A stretch of 64,000 nucleotides of DNA. Source: Desulfosediminicola flagellatus. GTDB taxonomy: Bacteria > Desulfobacterota > Desulfobulbia > Desulfobulbales > Desulfocapsaceae. Every line of letters begins with the position of its first letter. Positions within the stretch are counted from its first letter, which is position 1. This document shows, piece by piece, positions 8,758-17,431 of the stretch. The notes below the pieces were generated by a model. That model worked only from the letters and a program-made list of their open reading frames with translations. It was not told where the DNA came from and ran no database searches. The translations under genes were made by a program, and so were the position numbers. Location of the stretch: assembly GCF_005116655.2 (NCBI RefSeq), contig NZ_CP050698.1, forward strand, positions 3,991,501 through 4,055,500, read 5' to 3'.

Positions 8758-9300
8758 ATGACAGGTCCTAAGCCCTTATCAGGCATGAAAATTTTGTGTT
8801 TTGTCGGAGATATCTACGAAGATCTTGAACTCTGGTATCCAAAGCTTCGTTTCATTGAAGCAGGTGCTGAGGTGGTTGTGGCCGGTCAAAATGCCAATGT
8901 CGTCTATGCAGGAAAAAACGGTTACCCGTGCAAATCCGACGCCAGGATCGATGATATGGATGCTGCAGATTTTGATGGACTGCTCTGCCCCGGTGGCTTT
9001 ATGCCGGATAAACTTCGGCGTGACCCTAAAGTTTTGCAGCTTATCAAAGATTTTCATGAAAGCGGTAAGCTTGTCGCAGCAATTTGCCATGGTGGCTGGA
9101 TGCCGATATCTGCAGGCGTGTATAAAAACGTTCGGGTGACAGGATCACCCGGCATTAAGGACGATCTTGTAAATGCAGGCGCAATCTGGGAAGATGCCTC
9201 TGTAATCGTTGATCGCCACTTCGTCTCTAGCCGCAAACCAGACGATCTCCCTGATTTTTGTATTGGCTGTATTGAGGTATTGAGTAAGCAAAAGAGCTAA
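8758..9300 (+). CDS. DJ-1/PfpI family protein
   Basis: A 180-residue cytoplasmic protein of the DJ-1/PfpI superfamily. The nucleophile elbow AAICHGGW places the reactive cysteine at residue 110, followed by His111. The N-terminal DIYEDLELWYP segment carries the conserved acidic residue that pairs with the cysteine. PfpI-type members are described as proteases, glyoxalases or protein/nucleotide deglycases; the exact activity cannot be told here. A strong ribosome-binding site (AAGGAG) precedes the ATG. The gene stands alone, with a hairpin shortly downstream. Confidence 0.88.
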   Translation: MTGPKPLSGMKILCFVGDIYEDLELWYPKLRFIEAGAEVVVAGQNANVVYAGKNGYPCKSDARIDDMDAADFDGLLCPGGFMPDKLRRDPKVLQLIKDFHESGKLVAAICHGGWMPISAGVYKNVRVTGSPGIKDDLVNAGAIWEDASVIVDRHFVSSRKPDDLPDFCIGCIEVLSKQKS

Positions 9301-9364
9301 CATTCGTTAATACGCATTCCTCAATTTCTGGCGCTGCCTCTGTATAAAACCAACTACTGAATTT

Positions 9365-9405
9365 ACGTATAGCTCGACACCGCATCTCGAACTCGAGCTA
9401 TACGT
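9365..9405 (+). terminator. Perfect 12-bp hairpin after the PfpI gene
   Basis: ACGTATAGCTCG (9365-9376) pairs with CGAGCTATACGT (9394-9405), about 65 bases after the stop. There is no T-run. The TAGCTCGA core also forms the flagellin terminator at 17369, which may be coincidence or a shared repeat. Nothing else is evident between this and the riboswitch at 9703. Confidence 0.45.
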
Positions 9406-9702
9406 CAAGAAGATTAAGCAAAAGTGATCTCTTTGGAAACAACACCATCCCTATAAAACTACATTGAGATCTGTCTAAATAGACCATTACATTTTCACTA
9501 TTTGGTTTATGCTTTTATAGAAAAAATCACATTTTTTTATCTGTCAGCTGAGCGTTTTTCAAAATACATTTCAATACAATAGAGAACGGATAGTTAGTAT
9601 CCTCCAATTAAAACACCCTATGTACGACGCAGTCTTATTGCGACTACGCGGTTCCTTTATATAATTATTATATGGTCACTCTTTTGATCCGAACTAAATA
9701 AG

Positions 9703-9803
9703 TAAACGCCAAACCTGCTGAGAGGCAGGGACGGAAAGCCACGGATCTTCACCAGATGATAGCCGGGCTGCCTTTATTTACAAGGCAGTCCGGCTTTTTT
9801 TTT
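9703..9803 (+). promoter_or_regulatory. c-di-GMP-I (GEMM) riboswitch with overlapping terminator
   Basis: The conserved core is plain: GCCAAACC, a stem CCTGC/GCAGG closed by a GAGA GNRA tetraloop, then GGGACGGAAAGCC, a second hairpin (CGGATCT...AGATGATAGCCG) and the terminal GGGCTGCC. This matches the class I cyclic-di-GMP aptamer. The 3' aptamer strand (9762-9774) is also the left arm of a strong terminator whose right arm is 9782-9794, followed by nine T. Because aptamer and terminator share a strand, I infer an ON switch in which ligand binding blocks termination. The next frames are a broken IS1595 transposase and then the secreted-protein gene at 10956, the likely original target. Confidence 0.88.
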
Positions 9804-9857
9804 CTGATTACCACTAAAGCTCAGTTTGGCAATTTTTCCTAGGGGGGTTGTCACTAT

Positions 9858-10475
9858 ATGAGTACCCACCAATGTCATACTTACCCAAACCCAACTAGAA
9901 GGTATGTCATGTCAAGAAGAAGCGACATTCACTTTCAACAAGGTGTCAGTTTGTTTGATTTTCAATTACAGTTCGGCTCAGAAAATCAATGCAGCGACCA
10001 TCTGTTTAAACTCAAGTGCCCTAAGGGGTACAGTTGCCCCAAATATGGTTACAGGCAATACTATTTTATACGATTCAGTCGTATTGAAGGTTTCAGCTCC
10101 TTAGAAATACTTCGGTGGGGTCAGTTGCATCTGAAACCCAGCACTATAGTTGTTTCCGATGGTCTTGCTCGGGTTACAATCCTTCAGGATATCCATTACT
10201 TTCATTACTCTATGCTAACTAGTGACCGATACAACTCTCCCGATTTCACGGTATTTGACTGGCTTAATACCATTATAGGTAACGTGAAAAACACGATCAA
10301 AGGTACCTATAATGGAATAGATCACATGCACTTACTCCGCTATCTAGGGGGATTCTGTTTTCGCTTCAATAGACGTTTCAAACTCAAACGATTATTGGAG
10401 TCACGTATCTACTATTCATCAAATATTTGCCAAATCCCAGAACATCAACTTAGGCTTGCTGAGGATTGGTTGTAA
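9858..10475 (+). pseudogene. Decayed IS1595-type transposase
   Basis: A 205-residue frame that joins the two ends of an IS1595 transposase and lacks the middle. The N-terminal part has a degraded zinc-ribbon region (CSDHLFKLKCPKGYSCPKYG). The C-terminal part has the family tail DWLNTIIGNVKNTIKGTYNG followed by YLGGFCFRFNRRFK. The stretch that should hold the first catalytic Asp and much of the DDE fold is missing between FSRIEGFSSL and LRWGQLHLKP. The product is therefore almost certainly inactive. It lies between the c-di-GMP riboswitch and the secreted-protein gene, so its insertion separated the two. Confidence 0.72.
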
Positions 10476-10955
10476 TCAGAAATATAAATGGAGTGGCACC
10501 TTGCCAGGCCACTACAGATCGAATACCAGCACAACCTTTAGTATGCGCTGGAGTTCAAACTCAGAAGGAGTTTTGAGCAAAAGGTGATGTTTGAAAGATA
10601 GATATACAATGTTTGGCTACACCAATAACTCAATCGGCCAAGGAGTTCGCGGGGCTTTGAGGTGAAAGCGTATACAGAACGCTTAATTCAACGGCTCCAC
10701 ATTCTGGACCAATTGACCTTGCGTACGGTGTGTTGCCGTCTGCCAAGAACGGGGGGGGGGATTACCTCCTTTTATGTTGATACATGCCATAACGATGCTG
10801 CTGTGCTCTCAAACGAGGAAGAATATTTCATAACCGTGCGGTTTAATGAACAGGTTGACGCTTCCTCGTTGGTTGAATATGGGGGACAGAGAGTCTGCAA
10901 ATGTGTACGACGCTGTCTCATTCAAGCACTGCCAAACGTATTATGGAGGTAACTC
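10476..10955 (+). other. Intergenic stretch with a poly-G tract
   Basis: Probably debris of the IS1595 insertion plus the leader of the next gene. A GTG-initiated frame (10662-10952) runs through it, but its product matches no family I know and includes a run of ten G at 10751-10760. I do not call it a gene. A clear ribosome-binding site (ATGGAGG) at the right end belongs to the secreted-protein gene. Confidence 0.5.
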
Positions 10956-12545
10956 ATGAGAAAACAAAGATGCTACATTTTGGCAATATGCCTAACGATC
11001 ATTATGACTCTATCCGGAGGCGTCTCTGTTATGGCTGCAGGTAGCGGTGGAGGCGGTGGAGGCGGTGGAGGCAATACTGACCAGCCGGACTATGGTGACC
11101 AGGTTGTTCTGTACCGCTACAGTGATGGCTTTCCTGTGACCAGCGCTGCGGTCTGCCCTGAAGTCCTCGATGTAGAGTGTACTCCGGATGATGCAATCGG
11201 CGGTCTCTGCCTGCAACCCATTGCCTCCCAGATGTTTGATGACTGTGAACTCACGAATCCAAATCTTAGCGGCGAGGTTTCTGCTTGCCTGGTGCCGGTG
11301 GACCCGGTTACCTGCGCCCCCAAGGCCGGCTACGAATCTCTGCTGATGGAAGTTGAGTTTGGTCGGATCAACCTCGTCCGCTCACCGGAGGATGTACTTG
11401 AGGAGCAGTTGCAGGAGGCGCTGTATAGCCTTACCACGGCAGGCTGCCTCTCCAGAGATGCAGCTGGCAGGTTCGTATACAGCACCCAGCTCAGCGAAGG
11501 TGTGGTGGAGAGCCACGCCATAGACTCTCCTCTGCAGAATCTGGCAATATTCTGGAAAATAATGAAGGACGGCGAGTTGGACAATAACGTTTATATTGGT
11601 GAAACAGCCTATGAAGTCGCAATGACAGCTGCGCGCGGTCTTGGCGCGTCCTCGGATAAAGAGGGTGAGATCACCGTGGACCTGCTTTCATACTTGAACG
11701 AAATTCTGGATTTTGCCAAGGAAGGCGGCAATGCCTTGTTCGGTTACAGTTGCATCGATGTTCGGCAAGAGGTCCAAGGGCTGATGGAGGTTGTACCTAA
11801 ATGTTACCTGGAATTTGATACCTTTTCATATGACAGGGGAAATAACTTCAGCTTTTTACCCTCGCCGGCCTACATCCCTAACAGTTCTGGTGAAGTCCAA
11901 GATGGCTGGTTTGAGTATCTCGCGCTGGATGACTCGAGCCTTGTGGTGACTCAAGGACCGATACTGGAGGCCGTGCCTGAATTGAAAGCTGGGCAGGATC
12001 TGGTCGCTGAAGGGATAAGCGGCTTTATCCAGGCTGCTGATGATACCCGCGCCACCATCGAGTTTGTGCATACATGGGAGGTGCCTGAAATCCTTGCGAC
12101 CCCGGTGAGATGTGAGGTTGCGGCTAGTGACTGGTTTGATCTCAGCATCAGTGAACAATCCGGTCTGCAGGTTCCGAAACGGATGATTGTAGGCGCGGAG
12201 GACCGAGAGGTCATCGTAACTGTCCAGAACGCCGGCCCGGCTGCGGCAAGCGGTTGTGTTTATGTTGATGCACATATTGACGGTGTAGACGGTGTAGTTC
12301 ATTACAATGAGAACTTCTGCTTTTCGGACGATCCAGACGATCTGGAACCTCCTCTGCCAGCTGGCCTCAGCTATACCTGGGCTCGCTTTGTCCCCAAAGT
12401 GGAAATAGAATGCACCCTGTACTGGAAGGCAGAGGTGGTGGCCGACTTGCTGCTTGACGAGACTAACCCCGACGTAAATTCGTCAAACAACATGGTAGAG
12501 GAAATAACTACTGTCACTTCCTCCGGCGGTGGTGGCGGGCATTAA
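10956..12545 (+). CDS. Large secreted Cys-containing protein with poly-Gly ends
   Basis: A 529-residue exported protein of unknown function. A signal peptide (hydrophobic core ILAICLTIIMTLSGG) ends near an AAG site and is followed at once by a nine-glycine run. The protein ends in SSGGGGGH. The mature part is acidic and has many cysteines (for instance AVCPEVLDVEC, LCLQP, DDCEL and SACLVP in the first 120 residues). The last 120 residues look like a CARDB/DUF11-type beta-sandwich (VIVTVQNAGPAAASGC ... NPDVNSSNNM). The gene appears more GC-rich than its surroundings, suggesting transfer or a different selection regime. Position suggests c-di-GMP control through the riboswitch 1.2 kb upstream, hence a surface or matrix role. 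This is inference only. Confidence 0.7.
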   Translation: MRKQRCYILAICLTIIMTLSGGVSVMAAGSGGGGGGGGGNTDQPDYGDQVVLYRYSDGFPVTSAAVCPEVLDVECTPDDAIGGLCLQPIASQMFDDCELTNPNLSGEVSACLVPVDPVTCAPKAGYESLLMEVEFGRINLVRSPEDVLEEQLQEALYSLTTAGCLSRDAAGRFVYSTQLSEGVVESHAIDSPLQNLAIFWKIMKDGELDNNVYIGETAYEVAMTAARGLGASSDKEGEITVDLLSYLNEILDFAKEGGNALFGYSCIDVRQEVQGLMEVVPKCYLEFDTFSYDRGNNFSFLPSPAYIPNSSGEVQDGWFEYLALDDSSLVVTQGPILEAVPELKAGQDLVAEGISGFIQAADDTRATIEFVHTWEVPEILATPVRCEVAASDWFDLSISEQSGLQVPKRMIVGAEDREVIVTVQNAGPAAASGCVYVDAHIDGVDGVVHYNENFCFSDDPDDLEPPLPAGLSYTWARFVPKVEIECTLYWKAEVVADLLLDETNPDVNSSNNMVEEITTVTSSGGGGGH

Positions 12546-13002
12546 TTCAAGAATGATAAGAAGATAACGCGAGGAATCAATACATTCGTTAGAGCTTAGA
12601 TATTGAGCAAACACAGGTCGGAAGATCACCCCTGTGCTTCCGGCCTGTTAGCTTGGTTGCAGACGTCAAGCAATGAAGAAGCGGACTTTCTCGTCTGGGC
12701 AGAATTGAGTAGTAACTAAGGTGACAACTGGCGGAGCTGCCACCTCGGTAGACCTTGACTTTCCACCTATCAACATGAGAAAGCAAGACAGGTAACAAAC
12801 TAATAATAAATGAAAAAAGCAGAGTTTGTTACTCGGAATTCCTAAATTCTCAAAAGGCACAAGCAAACCTACCCCCCTTTGTCCATCTCTACCTAGCGAA
12901 CTTATAAACTATTCATTAAACTATGTATGCTTCTCATGTTGTTCATGAGCCTCCTTATCACGACTTTGGGAAGTCGAAATACCTGGAGGATTTGTCTTTT
13001 TA
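12546..13002. other. Non-coding region with two hairpins
   Basis: ACAGGTCGGAAG (12613-12624) pairs with CTTCCGGCCTGT (12637-12648) with one mismatch. It may end the secreted-protein transcript, although no T-run follows. A second small hairpin, CGACTT/AAGTCG, lies at 12961-12976. I found no credible gene in this stretch. Confidence 0.45.
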
Positions 13003-13010
13003 AGGGTTCT

Positions 13011-13054
13011 TAAAAAAAAAAGCAAAAAAAAAGCCCCGCAAAAATGCGGGGCTT
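13011..13054 (-). terminator. Rho-independent terminator of the cold-shock gene
   Basis: AAGCCCCGCA (13031-13040) pairs with TGCGGGGCTT (13045-13054) around a four-base loop. On the minus strand it is followed by long T-runs. It lies 24 bases past the stop of the cold-shock gene and is the strongest terminator in the window. Confidence 0.9.
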
Positions 13055-13077
13055 AAAGCAGTTAGTAAATGCAGTTC

Positions 13078-13278
13078 TTATAACTGAACAACATTTGCTG
13101 CAGAAGGTCCTTTAGGACCGTCAACCACGTCGAAGCTTACGCGAGCGTTTTCTTCGAGTGATTTGAATCCTTCAGATTGTATTGCGGTGTGGTGAACAAA
13201 AACATCCTTACCACCATCCTGCTCAATAAAACCGAAACCTTTTGCATCATTAAACCACTTAACTGTTCCTTCAACCAT
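13078..13278 (-). CDS. Cold-shock domain protein, CspA family
   Basis: A 66-residue single cold-shock domain, the full length of CspA-type RNA chaperones. The RNA-binding motifs are KGFGFI (RNP1, residues 13-18) and VFVHHT (RNP2, residues 26-31). These proteins bind single-stranded RNA and melt mRNA structure. The start has a good ribosome-binding site (AAAGGAG). Just upstream, CCCC and GGGG flank TAATT at about 13303-13315, giving a small hairpin in the 5' leader that might affect translation. A DEAD-box helicase gene lies directly upstream on the same strand, a pairing that fits cold adaptation or RNA remodelling. Confidence 0.95.
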   Translation of the reverse strand: MVEGTVKWFNDAKGFGFIEQDGGKDVFVHHTAIQSEGFKSLEENARVSFDVVDGPKGPSAANVVQL

Positions 13279-13414
13279 TTTGTACTACTCCTTTTTGGGA
13301 CGCCCCTAATTGGGGGCTGGTTTGGTATACGATCAAACCGAAGACTTTTCCAATTTGATCGGAAATTCCGCATTTAAAGAATACGGAATTACCATTAATT
13401 CGTTTCTATTACAT

Positions 13415-14659
13415 TTATCTGGCAACAGGGGAAACAGCATTACTACGACTATTCTTCCTTTTGCCGGCATATCTTTTTTGTTTACTGCCTGGTGAGTTCT
13501 CCATAGGCCTTTTACTTGCCGGCCGTCTATTGGGAGTTTCTATCACCTGCGGTAATTCTATTGTTTCAAGGGACATTTTCATGCCGAGATTGCGTTCAAC
13601 AAGGGCTATCATCGACATATCTCCCTTATCAGCAAAAGAGATAGCATGACCGTGCTTTTCAGCCCTGCCGGTTCGACCGGTCCGATGTGTGTATGATTCA
13701 GCTGTATCAGGTAGATCATAGTTGATTACATGGGAAATATCAGACACGTCAATACCTCGTGCTGCGATATCGGTTGCAACCAGAACTCTGAAGGTGCCGT
13801 CACGAAAACCTTCCATAGCTCTCGTTCGCTGCAGCTGGGACATGTTTCCCTGCAGAGCGACAGCACTATAACCTTTCTTGTCGAGCTGTATAGCCAGATT
13901 TTTTGCCTTAAACTTTGTGCGAGTGAAAACTACTGCACTGGTGATATCCTGATTAGAAAGTAATTCTTTTAATAGAACTGTCTTCTTGGCCTGCGATATT
14001 TTATACCAGGCATGTGATATTGTACTTGCAGGAGCGGTATGGTTTACTTGCACCCTTACCGGATTAGTCAGGATATTATCAATAAGGCGAATTATCTCTT
14101 TAGGCATGGTGGCAGAAAAGATAAGATTCTGCCTCTTTTTTGGCAACTTCTGGATTATCCTCTTAATATCCGGGAGAAATCCATGGTCGAACATGTGATC
14201 GGCCTCATCAAGAACCAGGATTCCTGCATTTCTCAAGGAAACACCGGGTTCACCAAGTAGATCAAGCAACCTTCCAGGACAGGCGACAACAATGTCAGCA
14301 CCGGAACGCAACTCTTTTAACTGGGATTGTTTACCAACACCGCCGTAAATGACTGCACTGCGTAGTGAGGTCTTTCGGGCCATGCTCTTTACATTCTGGT
14401 GAATCTGTTCAGCAAGCTCTCGGGTCGGAGCGATAATTACCGCCCGTGTGCCATTTCGTCGTCCGCTTAATAACTTTTCAAGAATAGGTAAAACAAAAGC
14501 GGCGGTTTTCCCTGTACCGGTTTGAGCAAGGCCTACGCAATCACGACCGGCAAGAATAGGGGAAATAGCTTGTTCCTGAATCGGTGTAGGTTTGGAATAT
14601 CCACAAAGACCAATATTCTCATGTATCTGCTTAGAAAAATTAAACTTCTTAAAACCCAT
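13415..14659 (-). CDS. DEAD-box RNA helicase, RhlE-like
   Basis: A 414-residue ATP-dependent RNA helicase. The motifs occur in order: Q motif (GYSKPTPIQEQAI), Walker A AQTGTGKT, PTRELAEQI, DEAD within VLDEADHMFDHGF, SAT, VATDIAARGID, and HRTGRTGRAEKHG. The basic C-terminal tail (RRPASKRPMENSPGSKQKRYAGKRKNSR in pieces) is typical of RhlE/SrmB-like enzymes and likely binds RNA. It lies 136 bases upstream of the cold-shock gene on the same strand, and the two may share regulation. The exact paralog (RhlE versus other DEAD proteins) is uncertain. Confidence 0.93.
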   Translation of the reverse strand: MGFKKFNFSKQIHENIGLCGYSKPTPIQEQAISPILAGRDCVGLAQTGTGKTAAFVLPILEKLLSGRRNGTRAVIIAPTRELAEQIHQNVKSMARKTSLRSAVIYGGVGKQSQLKELRSGADIVVACPGRLLDLLGEPGVSLRNAGILVLDEADHMFDHGFLPDIKRIIQKLPKKRQNLIFSATMPKEIIRLIDNILTNPVRVQVNHTAPASTISHAWYKISQAKKTVLLKELLSNQDITSAVVFTRTKFKAKNLAIQLDKKGYSAVALQGNMSQLQRTRAMEGFRDGTFRVLVATDIAARGIDVSDISHVINYDLPDTAESYTHRTGRTGRAEKHGHAISFADKGDMSMIALVERNLGMKMSLETIELPQVIETPNRRPASKRPMENSPGSKQKRYAGKRKNSRSNAVSPVAR

Positions 14660-15324
14660 TAAAACTCCATTGTACTTTGGAAATGCGCACTAAAGAGTGA
14701 GCCTGTTTCCAAATACTTTAGCTTATTTTTGATCAAATACACGAACACCGTATATGATAGCTGCTGGTATGACTTGTGGGCCGACTATCAGTTTTCACAT
14801 TCACACCGCTTTCCAATGTAAGTATTGCAGTATGCAGTATGAACTTCTATAGCGATGTTAGGCGCTGGACCACAACGAAGTTTAAGGACTACAGAAAGGA
14901 AGGTTACTTCTACTTTACTGGATGTAGGATTACTATTATACACTATTCTTTAATTAATGCTATCTGTTTTTTGCAATAATACTAATTTCTTTTAAAAGAC
15001 ACCTTAATTTCAGCAACCTGAACTAATAGAAATTCTCAGTTGTAGATTATGATAACATTTTCTACTTTCCCTGACTCGGAATCAAAAGGAATAAACCCAG
15101 GATTCTCTTAGGATTGCTAATTACGTCCTTTTCGAATCCGTTTAGGCTGATAATTTGACATCATCACGTTGAATCTCCCATCAAACAATACATCCTGAAC
15201 ACCAGTATTACAGTATGCCCAGGATGTATCTGCTTGCTAAGTAAAGTAAATAATCTACTCCTGTTTCATTTACAAACATCATGCCATAATTTCATCATTG
15301 CTCACCTGAATCACACAATCTATT
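14660..15324. other. Intergenic region, nothing recognised
   Basis: This 665-base AT-rich region holds the leader of the helicase gene on its left and the 3' side of the HExxH gene on its right. Short frames are present but have neither family resemblance nor ribosome-binding sites. I see no RNA gene or strong terminator. Confidence 0.5.
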
Positions 15325-16653
15325 TCAGATAAAATGCTTAAATGTTCGATTGATAACATCCGCCCTATTTGTATCCTTTTCAAAAGCAAACATTGTAGCT
15401 GCAAGGCAATGCCTTGGTGAACCACCCGCTACCTGCGAAAAGGTAGGATTACCAGCGACCAGAAGCTCTGCCATTTGATCAACAATAGTCTGATCGGCCA
15501 CGCTGAAATCTATCAACTTCTGATATGTTTTATTGCCAAGGGAAGGCATGGCGTTGGTTAAAATAACGTCCGCCGCAATTTCAGCCGACTTCACCATCTC
15601 TTTGACAGGGCATCTGGCCAGCACATGCTCATCAGTAATATGCCATTCAACGAAATCGGCTACTGGGCGCAATGCTTCAAAACGCGTCTGAATCTCGTCA
15701 GCAAGTGCATTGTGCCCTGCGCTTATCCTTCTAAGAGCTGCTATGTTCAAGGCATTTCTGACATAGGATGTGGGATGTTCTTCCGGTGCGTCTCCAATCC
15801 CCCCTCCCTCAGCAAGAAATACACTCCAGTAATCCTTGACTCCAAATCCTATTATTTGTTGTAAGGCTACGATAGCTGCACCGCCGCAACTGAGAAGTCC
15901 AAGCATATCCGCCTGTGCTTCATTTGCCCACCTCTTCCAAATCGTTGAGATAAATTCCGCCCCTGTATACGTATGGGTATAATCCAATCCCAAAGGTCTC
16001 AGATCAATTACCACCTCAGACATCTCCAGTTCTCCGCCCTGAACGGCAGCGGTCATTCTGTTTTCCAAGGCTGTTTCAATATCGTGCTGAAGCCCCTCTA
16101 CTGTGACATAGGTGTCATGGCCTGTCTCATGAGGTAGTGCCAGCCATTGCCAGACATTATCAAATGCAGAATGAGGCAGATTAATAATTGCAAACGGTCT
16201 GTTCCAACCCGGAGGATGAGTGTAATAGCCTCCCAGTCCACCCTCACCACCATAAACAAGAGGAGTTGCATTGATGGAATACGCAACCCTTTCATTTGGA
16301 ACACCAGTTAAAAAATGTTTGAAAATATCAGCTACAATACTATCAGCAGCACGCAATTCCACTGGTGTTATTGCGGTATAGCGTTGCATGACACCGGCAC
16401 GATATTTATCCCAGAACTCCACTAATCCGGATAACCCGGCTGGATCATTCTGTTGATAGTACTGTGTTGCTATCTCAAAAAATATTGATAGCTCATGGAA
16501 CTCTTTTTCATATTGAGCAAGTCCGGGAGTGCGTCTGGCAAGCTCAATCACCCTGCTGACCTCATTCAAATCGACTTCAACTCTTTGATGCAATTTTTGT
16601 TGTATCTCTCCCCACGCCGCACCACTATTCATAGCAGTATTTAAATATCCCAT
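15325..16653 (-). CDS. Predicted gluzincin-like metallopeptidase, no signal peptide
   Basis: A 442-residue protein of no family I can name. It carries a zinc-protease motif, HETGH at residues 175-179 (context WLALPHETGHDTYV), and 66 residues later NEAQAD, with Glu245 and Asp249 in the E-x-x-x-D form of the third ligand of gluzincins. There is no signal peptide or membrane helix, so it should act in the cytoplasm or leave by a non-Sec route. A strong ribosome-binding site (GGGAGG) precedes the ATG. It lies downstream of the metallopeptidase-flagellin gene on the same strand, 0.8 kb away and beyond that gene's terminator. Function and substrate are unknown. Confidence 0.72.
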   Translation of the reverse strand: MGYLNTAMNSGAAWGEIQQKLHQRVEVDLNEVSRVIELARRTPGLAQYEKEFHELSIFFEIATQYYQQNDPAGLSGLVEFWDKYRAGVMQRYTAITPVELRAADSIVADIFKHFLTGVPNERVAYSINATPLVYGGEGGLGGYYTHPPGWNRPFAIINLPHSAFDNVWQWLALPHETGHDTYVTVEGLQHDIETALENRMTAAVQGGELEMSEVVIDLRPLGLDYTHTYTGAEFISTIWKRWANEAQADMLGLLSCGGAAIVALQQIIGFGVKDYWSVFLAEGGGIGDAPEEHPTSYVRNALNIAALRRISAGHNALADEIQTRFEALRPVADFVEWHITDEHVLARCPVKEMVKSAEIAADVILTNAMPSLGNKTYQKLIDFSVADQTIVDQMAELLVAGNPTFSQVAGGSPRHCLAATMFAFEKDTNRADVINRTFKHFI

Positions 16654-16975
16654 TGCACTACCTCCCTTGAATGTACATTACAGCCTGCGCCACATTCCTC
16701 CTCATCCCGCCAGGAGAAACTGAATTTTTTTATGCAATATGACTGTATTTCTTTCCCGGATTTACAAGGATATATCTGTATAGCTTACTCATATGTGAAG
16801 CATCTTACTGGAGTGACTGTTCATAGTGAATTTACAGCCCTCATCGCGTTAATACGATATCACTACAAATACTGCTTTAGCTGCCCGGTAATTATCTTGA
16901 TCAGCAGCGTGATACATATGATACTAGTGTCACGTCAATGATGGAATGTCGGTATATTGCACCGTAATTTTATGT

Positions 16976-17040
16976 TCCAGTGCTGTCGGTGTATGTGGCG
17001 CATAGTTGTGCTATGTAACACATACACCAACAGCACTGGA
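16976..17040. repeat. Long near-perfect hairpin
   Basis: The arm 16976-16997 (TCCAGTGCTGTCGGTGTATG plus TG) pairs with 17019-17040 with one mismatch over 22 bp. Inside, CATAG pairs with CTATG around a five-base loop, separated by a small three-by-three bulge. The fold is 65 bases in all. There is no T-run on either side and no ORF. The rest of 16654-17368 shows nothing else recognisable. Confidence 0.75.
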
Positions 17041-17363
17041 GCGAAAAAGGACAAGTAAGATACTGACAGATCAGCGTTTACGGGACACTAAGGACTTAGA
17101 CTTCAGATCCGTTATATAGTTTTGAAAGAGCTTGATTGTTATCTTTATGATTTTCGCCAGATACTGATCTGTTTAAACACTTCATTTAAACGCTTTTAAT
17201 TCTATTCTATATTCGAATCAACGCCCTTGCCAGTACCACAACGTCATAACGATATGAGAAATATATGTATTGGGCTGCCAGCAATGAACTAAGCAGACAA
17301 TATCTCAAAAAAATAACACACCAATCAGTTTAGTCTCCGGGGTCAGTTTAGGCGCATGTACAT

Positions 17364-17403
17364 AAAAAAATAGCTCGAATCCGGATACCGGACTCGAGCT
17401 ATT
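17364..17403 (-). terminator. Terminator of the flagellin gene
   Basis: AATAGCTCGAATCCGG (17369-17384) pairs with CCGGACTCGAGCTATT (17388-17403) around a three-base loop with one mismatch. On the minus strand a run of T follows. It lies about 30 bases beyond the flagellin stop. Confidence 0.88.
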
Positions 17404-17431
17404 CTCGATGTCATTATGATGAGTGCTGCTA

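Noticed and set aside
10662..10952. A 96-codon frame ahead of the secreted-protein gene
   Set aside because: No recognisable family, GTG start without a convincing ribosome-binding site, contains a ten-G run, and lies in debris of a decayed IS.
11856..12302. Minus-strand frame inside the secreted-protein gene
   Set aside because: Antisense shadow without family or ribosome-binding site.
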